DNA of 7,791 nucleotides. Origin: Treponema sp. (lineage in GTDB: Bacteria > Spirochaetota > Spirochaetia > Treponematales > Treponemataceae). Under the pieces are notes generated by a model that saw only the letters and a program-made list of their open reading frames with translations, ran no database searches and was not told where the DNA came from. The stretch spans positions 1-7,791 of the forward strand of contig JAGCTZ010000106.1 of assembly GCA_017963165.1 (NCBI GenBank). Reading direction: 5' to 3'. This document shows, one piece after another, positions 1 to 4,254 of this stretch (position 1 is the first letter of the stretch; each line of letters starts with the position of its first letter). The translations under genes and the position numbers were made by a program.

Positions 1-221
1 AAAAAGGCAGCACTATCCGCGCACACGAATTCCATTATTTTGACAGCACAGACAACGGCAGCAGCTGCACGGCTGTAAAACCGGCCGGCGCAAAAAGCTG
101 GGAATGCGTTCATTGCGGTAAAAATCACTGGTGGGGCTTTCCGCACCTTTATTTTCTTTCAAATCCTGAATTTGTAAAGAACTTTCTGGTGGCGTGCGCT
201 TCTGCCGGAAAAGGGGAATGA
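1..221 (+). CDS. cbiA: Cobyrinate a,c-diamide synthase, C-terminal end (partial)
   Basis: The reading frame is open from the left edge (first full codon at 3) to a TGA at 219-221, giving the last 72 residues. The protein amidates the a and c side chains of (cobalt-)cobyrinate using glutamine and ATP, in the cytoplasm. The fragment is the end of the glutamine amidotransferase domain (GATase_3). RAHEFHYFDS, at about 18-47, contains the histidine-rich motif that supplies the catalytic His of this family. Near the C-terminus, KSWECVHCGKNHWWGFPHLYF followed by SNPEFVKNFL matches the usual 'GFPHLY...NP.F...F' ending. The nucleophile cysteine and the N-terminal ATP-binding domain lie outside the window. 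The stop codon lies 2 bases before the next start, so the two genes are co-transcribed and probably translationally coupled. CobB of the aerobic pathway has the same fold. The anaerobic name is an inference from the likely host. Confidence 0.88.
   Translation, partial: KGSTIRAHEFHYFDSTDNGSSCTAVKPAGAKSWECVHCGKNHWWGFPHLYFLSNPEFVKNFLVACASAGKGE
211..216 (+). promoter_or_regulatory. Ribosome binding site that fixes the cbiL start
   Basis: AAGGGG ends 7 bases before the ATG at 224. The alternative ATG at 218, which overlaps the cbiA stop as ATGA, would have only 1 base of spacing, and the ATG at 194 has no comparable site. The start at 224 also puts the protein directly into the conserved GTLFGIGVGPG motif. 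The site lies inside the last codons of cbiA. Confidence 0.7.
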
Positions 222-223
222 GC

Positions 224-1213
224 ATGGCAGGAACATTATTTGGAATTGGTGTCGGACCGGGCGAGCCTGAACTTATGACGCTGAAAGCCGTACGAAAAAT
301 CCGCGAATGTGAAATTATAGCTTTTCCGAACAAAGACAAGGAAAAGTGCATTGCTTACGGCATTGCTGAAAAACTGCTTGACGAGCTTGAAGCGGCAGGG
401 CAGGGCAAAAACTGCGTATTCCTAGATTTTCCTATGAGCAAAGATTCTGCTGCTGTTGAATCTGCAAAAAAGGCAGCCGCCAGCACTGTTTGCGGATATC
501 TTGAAAAAGATTTGGACGTGGCATTTTTGACGCTCGGCGACCCTGCGGTTTATTCAACTTTTATGCATGTTGCTGCGCTTGTTGAAGAGAAGGGCTTTAA
601 AACAGAATTTGTAAGCGGCGTTACGTCTTTTTGCGCGGCGGCGGCAAGGCTCGGCATAACGCTTGCCGAATCAGATGAAGAAATTCACATAATTCCGGGC
701 TCTTCTCCGCTAACAGATGCCTTTTTACTGCAAGGCACGCTTGTCTTTATGAAGTCGGGCAGCCGCCTTGCAGAGCTCAAACAGTTCCTTTTAAAGCAGA
801 AGACCGAAAAACACGTTGAATTTGACTTTTATGCCGTATCAAACTGTGGTCTTGATGACGAAAAAACTTGCCGCGAAGTTGAGCTTTTTGACGCAGATTC
901 AGGCTACATGACCGTAATCATAATCAAAAACAGAAAGCAGCCCGAAGAAAAGCATTACAAGTTTTTTCAGAACAGAGCGTGCGAAATGTTCCCGTGCCAC
1001 AAAGGCGAAGGCGCGCCCGATGCTGAAAATTTCAACTGTCTTTTCTGCTATTGCCCGCTTTATGCCTTGGGCAAAAATTGCGGCGGCAACTTCTATTACA
1101 CCGAAAAAGGCGTAAAATCCTGCATCAACTGTTCGTTCCCGCACAAAAAAGAAAACTACGAGCTGATGAAAGAAAAGCTGAAGTCATTTTACCAGAGCAA
1201 AGCACAAGACTGA
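224..1213 (+). CDS. cbiL: Precorrin-2/cobalt-factor-2 C20-methyltransferase with C-terminal cysteine-rich domain
   Basis: The 329-residue protein uses S-adenosylmethionine to methylate C20 of precorrin-2 or cobalt-factor II during corrin ring assembly in the cytoplasm. Residues 1-235 or so form the tetrapyrrole methylase domain: GIGVGPGEPELMTLKA at 7-22 is the N-terminal signature, FLTLGDPAVYSTF at 101-113 is the central SAM-site motif, and SGVTSFCAAAARLG at 131-144 follows as in CbiL/CobI. Stand-alone family members are usually around 230-240 residues, so about 90 extra residues are present. This tail (about 245-322) matches the cysteine-rich small domain (Pfam 'zf-like' PF04071, recalled, not searched), a probable metal-binding module. 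It has Cys at 253, 258, 272, 275, 277, 286, 300 and 303 and His at 259 and 307. The gene follows cbiA by 2 bases. The anaerobic form (CbiL) is preferred over CobI because of the presumed anaerobic host, and the sequence alone does not decide it. Methylase function is near certain; the role of the tail is unknown. Confidence 0.93.
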   Translation: MAGTLFGIGVGPGEPELMTLKAVRKIRECEIIAFPNKDKEKCIAYGIAEKLLDELEAAGQGKNCVFLDFPMSKDSAAVESAKKAAASTVCGYLEKDLDVAFLTLGDPAVYSTFMHVAALVEEKGFKTEFVSGVTSFCAAAARLGITLAESDEEIHIIPGSSPLTDAFLLQGTLVFMKSGSRLAELKQFLLKQKTEKHVEFDFYAVSNCGLDDEKTCREVELFDADSGYMTVIIIKNRKQPEEKHYKFFQNRACEMFPCHKGEGAPDAENFNCLFCYCPLYALGKNCGGNFYYTEKGVKSCINCSFPHKKENYELMKEKLKSFYQSKAQD

Positions 1214-1250
1214 TGATTCAGCAAAGTAAACTGGGCGCTGGCGGCTTGTC

Positions 1251-1273
1251 ATTATCGGGCTAGACCCGATAAT
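1251..1273. repeat. REP-like perfect palindrome
   Basis: ATTATCGGG (1251-1259) and CCCGATAAT (1265-1273) are perfect inverse complements around the loop CTAGA. The flanks (GTC before, CTTG after) lack a T-run on either strand, so it is not a classic intrinsic terminator. The form GTCAT..CGGGCT.GACCCG..ATC resembles intergenic palindromic repeats dispersed in many bacterial genomes, including, from memory, treponemes. It lies 37 bases after cbiL and may still stabilise the 3' end of the cobalamin mRNA. Confidence 0.6.
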
Positions 1274-1312
1274 CTTGCTCTGTGCAACAGCTCTTGCGTC
1301 ATTTTAGTTTTC

Positions 1313-1341
1313 TTGTTGCCTTTAAGATTCTATAATATAAT
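1313..1341 (+). promoter_or_regulatory. Sigma70-like promoter of the DUF3791-DUF3990 operon
   Basis: TTGTTG at 1313-1318 and TATAAT at 1336-1341 are separated by 17 bases. A second, overlapping TATAAT sits at 1331-1336 but has no good -35 partner. Transcription would begin near 1348, making the leader very short, about 14 bases, with the Shine-Dalgarno sequence AAGGAAG (1348-1354) close to the 5' end. This promoter separates the operon from the cobalamin genes. Confidence 0.65.
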
Positions 1342-1361
1342 AGACAAAAGGAAGCTGAATA

Positions 1362-1580
1362 ATGACCAAAAAAGATGATTTGTTTTTAATTCAAGTCCGG
1401 CTGTTTCGGTTGGCACAAGATAAATGGAATCTGGATGCAGAAAAATGCAGTGCCTTGTTCAACAAATACAAGGTCTATGATTATATCAAAACCTGCTACG
1501 GCTTCTTTCATATTCAGGGCGATGAAGCAAACATTGAAGACATTGCCGAATATCTAAAGCATAAAGGGGCAGAAATATGA
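1362..1580 (+). CDS. DUF3791 family small protein
   Basis: The 72-residue cytoplasmic protein has no signal peptide or membrane segment. It matches the DUF3791 pattern: an N-terminal helix (LFLIQVRLFRLAQDKWNL), then ALFNKYKVYDYIKTCYGFFH at about 31-50 and GDEANIEDIAEYLKHKG, corresponding to the family's 'F.KY.v.dYI...Y..LH..g....v.DI..yi'. Its molecular function is unknown. Members usually sit directly before a DUF3990 gene, as here. The ATG at 1362 is preceded by AAGGAAG at 7 bases. The stop overlaps the next start as ATGA, implying translational coupling and a stoichiometric partnership. By position it could be the antitoxin or a chaperone-like partner of the DUF3990 protein, which is inference only. 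The family assignment is from memory of the motif and is fairly secure. Confidence 0.8.
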   Translation: MTKKDDLFLIQVRLFRLAQDKWNLDAEKCSALFNKYKVYDYIKTCYGFFHIQGDEANIEDIAEYLKHKGAEI

Positions 1581-2143
1581 TTCTTCAAAACAAAGTTGAA
1601 CTGTATCATGCCAGCTATACAATTATAGAAAAAATTGATTTGTTGCATTGTGCTTCTGGAAAAGATTTTGGGAAAGGATTTTATCTTACAACAAGTTATG
1701 AACAGGCTTGCAGGTTTGTTAGAACTGCGCTGGGCAAGGCTGCCAAAAATGGTCTGAAAGAAATAAAAGACGGCACAGGTTTCGTTTCGTTGTTCAAGTT
1801 CAAAGGAATTGAAGATAAGTCTATTGAATATTATGAATTTTCTGGAGCTGATGCAGAATGGCTTCATTGCATAGCAGCTCACAGAAAAGCGGGCTTGCTA
1901 AAAACTGAAATTGAACGATGGCAAAAATATGATATTCTTGCAGGAAAGATTGCAAATGACTCTACAAATCAGGTGCTTACAGCTTATATAAATGGTCTTT
2001 ATGGCGAAATAGGTTCTTCAAAAGCAGACGAGACTGCAATACAGTTGCTGCTGCCAAATAAATTGTCTGATCAGATATGCTTCAGAACACAAAAAGCTGT
2101 TGATACGCTTAGTTTTGAAGGGTATAACACTGTAGAAATATAA
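1577..2143 (+). CDS. DUF3990 family protein, predicted ADP-ribosyltransferase fold
   Basis: The 188-residue protein follows the DUF3990 pattern throughout. LYHAS at 9-13 supplies a His. GKDFGKGFYLTTSYEQA at 28-44 contains the Tyr-bearing strand. EWLHCIAAHR at 94-103, YDILAGKIANDST at 118-130 and LSDQICFRTQKAV at 163-175 follow. As I recall, DUF3990 has been placed in the ADP-ribosyltransferase (ART) superfamily. In that scheme His11, Tyr36 and Gln166 would be candidates for the H-Y-[E/Q] NAD-binding and catalytic triad. If so, it would transfer ADP-ribose from NAD+ to an unknown target. There is no secretion signal, so action inside the cell is more likely. The start is supported by AAAGGGG 7 bases upstream and by the 4-base overlap with the DUF3791 gene. 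A third small gene follows 10 bases later. Family assignment is secure; enzymatic activity is inferred. Confidence 0.82.
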   Translation: MILQNKVELYHASYTIIEKIDLLHCASGKDFGKGFYLTTSYEQACRFVRTALGKAAKNGLKEIKDGTGFVSLFKFKGIEDKSIEYYEFSGADAEWLHCIAAHRKAGLLKTEIERWQKYDILAGKIANDSTNQVLTAYINGLYGEIGSSKADETAIQLLLPNKLSDQICFRTQKAVDTLSFEGYNTVEI

Positions 2144-2153
2144 GGAAAAATAT

Positions 2154-2393
2154 ATGAGCCAAAGTAAATACGAATTTGGAATGGAACTTTTAGCCGCAAT
2201 GACAGCCTCTGTTATTGCAAAACGACAAAAAATCTCAAAAATCCGTGCTTTTGACAAATTTATAAAATCTGAAACCGCCCGAATGCTCTTTGATGAAAAA
2301 ACAGGCATGTGGCTCAACGGCCCTGATTACCTTGCCGACGAATACAAGCGCGAAATGTACTTTAAGCGTACTGGAAAGTGCTTAGGGTGGTAA
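2154..2393 (+). CDS. Small conserved-looking protein of unknown function downstream of DUF3990
   Basis: The 79-residue, probably helical, basic protein has no membrane segment. AAGGA, overlapping the end of the DUF3990 stop codon, lies 7 bases before the ATG, so it belongs to the same operon. I do not recognise a named domain. The central ARMLFDEKTGMWLNGPDYLADEY resembles small proteins that I recall next to DUF3791/DUF3990 genes (pattern 'lfde.TGlWl.gp.Yl...Y..E'). The TGMWLNGPDYL block at about 50-60 is the most diagnostic part. The three-gene arrangement suggests it is a second accessory or immunity partner of the ART-like protein. That is inference from context. Confidence 0.72.
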   Translation: MSQSKYEFGMELLAAMTASVIAKRQKISKIRAFDKFIKSETARMLFDEKTGMWLNGPDYLADEYKREMYFKRTGKCLGW

Positions 2394-2402
2394 TTAGCCT
2401 TA

Positions 2403-2438
2403 TAACCAAAAACAGGGTTACTCAATAAGCCGGCTTAT
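2403..2438. other. Two short dyads after the ART-like operon
   Basis: TAACC (2403-2407) pairs with GGTTA (2416-2420) around 8 bases. The 14-base perfect palindrome ATAAGCCGGCTTAT occupies 2425-2438. Neither is followed by a real T-run on the plus strand (only GCTGATTTT after the second), so they are at best weak terminators. The remaining stretch 2439-2562 shows no gene, promoter or repeat that I can support. Confidence 0.35.
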
Positions 2439-2562
2439 GCTGATTTTGTACGGGGATTTTGCACAATTTAGGGTATGGAAACAATCAAAAGAAAAATGTT
2501 GTTCTTCTCGGTTTTCAAAAATGAACGAAAGAATTTATTCCTCATGCAACTAAGCTTGCTAT

Positions 2563-2595
2563 AAAAAAACAGGAGCCGCCGTGTGGCAGCTCCTG
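2563..2595 (-). terminator. Intrinsic terminator of the minus-strand HU-like/DUF4469 gene
   Basis: On the minus strand CAGGAGC pairs with GCTCCTG (2589-2595 with 2570-2576). The stem continues as GCC/GGC after one mismatch around a four-base loop, and is followed directly by seven T (the A7 at 2563-2569 on the plus strand). This is a textbook rho-independent terminator for transcripts arriving from 2731 and above. A second small stem, ACCGC/GCGGT at 2596-2611, abuts it and is followed by TTT on the plus strand. Confidence 0.82.
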
Positions 2596-2625
2596 ACCGC
2601 ATTTAAGCGGTTTTATTCGTGCCGA

Positions 2626-2673
2626 GGGTTTAATACCCCGCCCCTCTGGGGCGAAATAAAGGGTATTAAACCT
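2626..2673. repeat. Long stem with nested hairpin (MITE- or REP-like unit or 3' UTR structure)
   Basis: GGTTTAATACCC (2627-2638) and GGGTATTAAACC (2661-2672) are perfect 12-base inverse complements. They enclose a second hairpin, CGCCCC-TCT-GGGGCG (2639-2653), and a spacer AAATAAA. The nested architecture with clean ends is typical of dispersed palindromic elements, but a single copy is visible here. Transcribed from the right, it would lie in the 3' UTR of the HU-like/DUF4469 gene. Confidence 0.55.
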
Positions 2674-2691
2674 GAGTGCAATTCCTTAGCA

Positions 2692-2732
2692 GAACGAACG
2701 ATACCCCGAACGCTCTGCGTCGGGGTTCGTTC
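2692..2732. other. Bulged hairpin spanning the stop codon of the DUF4469 gene
   Basis: GAACGAA (2692-2698) pairs with TTCGTTC (2726-2732), CCCCGA (2704-2709) with TCGGGG (2720-2725), and CGC (2711-2713) with GCG (2717-2719) around a TCT loop. A five-base bulge (2699-2703) and a single A bulge (2710) interrupt one side only. The last base pairs fall in the TGA stop codon (2731-2733, minus strand). It is the first of four successive hairpins in the 3' tail of that transcript. Confidence 0.5.
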
Positions 2733-3489
2733 ATTCTTCGATTTTGACAGAGATTTTACTAATTCCGGTTAAGGGCTTTTTCAATTCTAATTTGTCGCGC
2801 ATTGCGGTGCGGACTGCTATGAAGTAGCTTTTGCCTATTTCGAGAGTACGGGGAAGATGGAACTCAAGCTTTTTGTGTGTGTTGCTTGTTATGTAATCAT
2901 CAGGAACTCTTATCCATTCAGATTCATCTTGAGAACAAGTACCGTCGGGTAGGGCAGGTGCAAAATAGATTCCGCTATCCGTTCCGCCGACTTTGAGTTT
3001 TTTACCAGAAATTCTGGCACTAAATGTGGCTTTTAAGATTCCTTCCTGCGCATCAGGAGCAGGGTTTTCAATCCAGCTTATCTGCGGGTCGGAAGTTACC
3101 ACTGTTGTAACAGAGGCCGTTACGCCTTTCAGCTTTTCTTTGAGATTTTCGTTCACGGCGAACCGTGCTTCAAAACCGGTAACCGATTCAGATTCCGGTG
3201 TAAGTGATTCAACGCTAGAAATCGGTGCAATATAGAGTTTGCAGATTTCCATAATGTCAACTGCAAAACCGAGTTCTGCTTGTTCAAGTATTTCTTTTTT
3301 TAGAAGTTCCATCGCATGACCAACCTGATAGCGGTCGATTCCCTGATTATGTACGGCAACAAGGTCAAGAAGCTGATCTGTTGTCACAGTCTTGCGCGGA
3401 ACACGTCCAATATAAGTGTTTTCCTTAAAATGGCATGGTGATAAAGTTACTGCGAAGTTTGTCTCGCGTTTTGTGTTTATATTCGTCAT
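2731..3489 (-). CDS. HU-like DNA-binding protein with C-terminal DUF4469 domain
   Basis: The 252-residue protein has two recognisable parts. Residues about 15-125 match the divergent HU/IHF-like DNA-binding domain found with DUF4469: YIGRVPRKTVTTDQLLDLVAVHNQGIDRYQVGHAMELL, then FAVDIMEICKLYIAPISS and GFEARFAVNENLKEKL. Residues about 150-250 match DUF4469, predicted as a beta-sandwich: KLKVGGTDSGIYFAP, WIRVPDDYITSNTHKKLEFHLPRTLEIGKSYFIAVRTAMRD. There is no signal peptide. The role is presumed to be DNA binding or nucleoid association; no specific function is known to me. The ATG at 3489 is preceded by AAAGGAGT (3496-3503) at 6 bases, an excellent site. It lies downstream of the XRE gene on the same strand, across a 260-base leader with small ORFs and hairpins, and ends in a strong terminator at 2563-2595. 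Confidence 0.82.
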   Translation of the reverse strand: MTNINTKRETNFAVTLSPCHFKENTYIGRVPRKTVTTDQLLDLVAVHNQGIDRYQVGHAMELLKKEILEQAELGFAVDIMEICKLYIAPISSVESLTPESESVTGFEARFAVNENLKEKLKGVTASVTTVVTSDPQISWIENPAPDAQEGILKATFSARISGKKLKVGGTDSGIYFAPALPDGTCSQDESEWIRVPDDYITSNTHKKLEFHLPRTLEIGKSYFIAVRTAMRDKLELKKPLTGISKISVKIEE

Positions 3490-3550
3490 AAAGAAACTCC
3501 TTTATTATTTTGCTTGGGCTTCTGCCCATAACTGAATGTAAGTTTTTCAT
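3425..3550 (-). CDS. Possible 41-residue leader ORF overlapping the DUF4469 gene start
   Basis: An ATG at 3548-3550 (minus) is preceded by AAGGAG (3560-3565) with 9 bases of spacing. It opens a frame of 41 codons that ends at TAA 3425-3427, inside the HU-like/DUF4469 coding region in another frame. The peptide begins MKNLHSVMGRSPSKIIKEFL and is basic. The Shine-Dalgarno of the main gene lies inside this ORF (codons IIKEF), so its translation would traverse and could regulate initiation at 3489. I know no homologue; it may be fortuitous. Confidence 0.35.
   Translation of the reverse strand: MKNLHSVMGRSPSKIIKEFLYDEYKHKTRDKLRSNFITMPF
3515..3528. other. Short hairpin just upstream of the DUF4469 ribosome binding site
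   Basis: TGGGC (3515-3519) and GCCCA (3524-3528) form a five-base stem with a TTCT loop. On the minus-strand mRNA it lies 11 bases upstream of the AAAGGAGT site and inside the candidate 41-codon leader ORF, where it could influence initiation. Confidence 0.35.
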
Positions 3551-3589
3551 ACCCTTACACTCCTTAAAGTAAAAAATTAAGATTAAAAG

Positions 3590-3711
3590 TGATGCGGAAA
3601 GTCTTTAGCCAACGGCTGTATCTTTTCCTGCACCCAGAAAACTCTGCGTTGTTTTCGCAGAATGTTTATAGACTTTTTATCTGATGACAATCAGTAAAAG
3701 GTCTTTTTTTT
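3590..3711 (+). ncRNA. Candidate plus-strand small RNA ending in a strong terminator
   Basis: This stretch has no plus-strand gene yet ends in a well-formed plus-strand terminator (3670-3711). Before it lie the hairpins AGCC-AAC-GGCT (3607-3617) and TCTGCG-TTGTTTT-CGCAGA (3643-3661). A possible promoter, CTTACA (3554-3559) with an 18-base gap to TAAGAT (3578-3583), is weak (4/6 and 4/6 matches). The RNA would be about 120 bases and antisense to the leader of the minus-strand DUF4469 mRNA. The 5' end is a guess. Confidence 0.25.
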
Positions 3712-3719
3712 GCTTTCAA
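3666..3719 (-). CDS. Possible 17-codon leader ORF with TTG start
   Basis: On the minus strand AAAGGAGG (3728-3735), the best Shine-Dalgarno in the window, stands 8 bases before a TTG that opens MKAKKRPFTDCHQIKSL and stops at TAA 3666-3668. The ORF is translated through the stem-loop at 3670-3704. So strong a site with no longer gene suggests either a leader peptide or a remnant of a gene. It follows the XRE stop codon by 29 bases. Coding status is unproven. Confidence 0.25.
   Translation of the reverse strand: MKAKKRPFTDCHQIKSL
3670..3711 (+). terminator. Strong intrinsic terminator on the plus strand, without an upstream plus-strand gene
   Basis: AGACTTTTTA (3670-3679) pairs with TAAAAGGTCT (3695-3704), including one T-G pair. 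CTGAT (3681-3685) pairs with ATCAG (3690-3694), with a single bulged T at 3680 and the loop GACA. The 15-pair stem runs into eight T (3704-3711). The minus-strand reading has no T-run after the stem, so termination is directed plus-ward. Both flanking genes are on the minus strand. Confidence 0.75.
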
Positions 3720-3735
3720 TTTGGGTTCCTCCTTT

Positions 3736-3748
3736 GCGGAATATCCGC
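3736..3748. other. Small palindrome abutting the XRE stop codon
   Basis: GCGGA (3736-3740) and TCCGC (3744-3748) pair around ATA, ending at the XRE stop codon (3749-3751). No T-run follows on the minus strand, so read-through into the DUF4469 gene is possible. Confidence 0.3.
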
Positions 3749-4126
3749 TTAATCCCTGTTCAGGATGTCTTCAATCTGCTGCTTGTCTTTTTCGGTGATT
3801 TTGCCTGCTGCTTTTGCAAGGGCAATCAGACCTATTATGGCAGTAGCGGTCATTGCAGTGCCAGCAAGAATTGAGCCCCAGTTTATGCCCTCTTCTTTCT
3901 TTTCTGCTTGAACCGGCTGCAGCTCATTTGCCGACAAAAGATATGCAGGGGTTGTTCCCAGAACGTTGGCAATCTTTTCAACCGTTCCCATGCTTGGATT
4001 GCGTTCTCCGCCAAGCCAACGGCTCACGGTTACTTCGCTTACGCCAAGTGCATCTGCAAGGTCTTTCTGTTTCATACCTTTGCTTTTTAGTTTTTCTGCT
4101 AGGCGGTTTTTGAATGTCTCGTTCAT
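3749..4126 (-). CDS. XRE-family transcriptional repressor with a C-terminal membrane segment
   Basis: The 125-residue protein carries a Cro/C1-type helix-turn-helix at about residues 8-63: RLAEKLKSKGMKQKDLADALGVSEVTVSRWLGGERNPSMGTVEKIANVLGTTPAYLL. Helices 2 and 3 are QKDLADAL and SEVTVSRWLGG. A charged linker (AEKKEEG) leads to a hydrophobic stretch at about 84-107, WGSILAGTAMTATAIIGLIALAKAAG, long enough to cross the membrane once. A short charged tail ends in KDKQQIEDILNRD. The DNA-binding half would thus face the cytoplasm, tethered to the membrane. The start at 4126 has AGAGGGTT (4131-4138) with GAGGG 6 bases away. Its promoter overlaps TTACCAAAA repeats that probably are its operators, implying autorepression. 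It could also control the DUF4469 gene or hsdR. The HTH assignment is firm; membrane insertion is predicted by eye. Confidence 0.88.
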   Translation of the reverse strand: MNETFKNRLAEKLKSKGMKQKDLADALGVSEVTVSRWLGGERNPSMGTVEKIANVLGTTPAYLLSANELQPVQAEKKEEGINWGSILAGTAMTATAIIGLIALAKAAGKITEKDKQQIEDILNRD

Positions 4127-4157
4127 ATTTAACCCTCTGTAATCATATCTTAACCAG

Positions 4158-4186
4158 ATTATATTTTATGTTTACCAAAATGTCAA
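4158..4186 (-). promoter_or_regulatory. Consensus sigma70 promoter of the XRE gene
   Basis: On the minus strand TTGACA (4181-4186) and TATAAT (4158-4163) match the consensus perfectly with 17 bases between. Transcription should begin near 4151, giving a 25-base leader. A second TTGACA at 4203-4208 is 22 bases upstream with no matching -10, and looks like a repeat of the -35 neighbourhood. So strong a promoter normally needs a repressor, in keeping with autoregulation. Confidence 0.9.
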
Positions 4187-4251
4187 GTAGATTACAAAAT
4201 AATGTCAAATATGAGAGTAAAGTTTACCAAAATAAAGAATAATTACCAAAA
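4172..4251. promoter_or_regulatory. TTACCAAAA direct repeats, probable XRE operators
   Basis: TTACCAAAA occurs at 4172-4180 (inside the promoter spacer), 4224-4232 and 4243-4251. A degenerate copy, TTACAAAA, is at 4192-4199. The first and degenerate copies are each followed by TGTCAA (4181-4186 and 4203-4208), making an imperfect tandem unit of about 22 bases. Copies in and upstream of the promoter spacer are where a repressor would act. Which protein binds is not shown by the sequence. Confidence 0.6.
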
Positions 4252-4254
4252 TTG

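Noticed and set aside
194..223. Earlier in-frame starts for cbiL at 194 and 218
   Set aside because: They overlap the cbiA coding end, lack a usable ribosome binding site, and add residues before the conserved GTLFGIGVGPG start.
1251..1273. Intrinsic terminator for cbiL
   Set aside because: The stem is perfect but neither side carries a T-run, so it is listed as a REP-like palindrome.
1214..1361. Cobalamin riboswitch near the B12 genes
   Set aside because: I see no B12-box-like sequence or matching fold here. This region is downstream of the cobalamin genes; any riboswitch would lie upstream, outside the window.
2581..2772. A 63-codon plus-strand frame
   Set aside because: It runs through the terminator and the nested hairpins, lacks a ribosome binding site and overlaps the end of the minus-strand DUF4469 gene.
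3853..4113. Plus-strand frames opposite the XRE gene
   Set aside because: They are antisense shadows of a clear helix-turn-helix coding region and have no ribosome binding site or recognisable domain.
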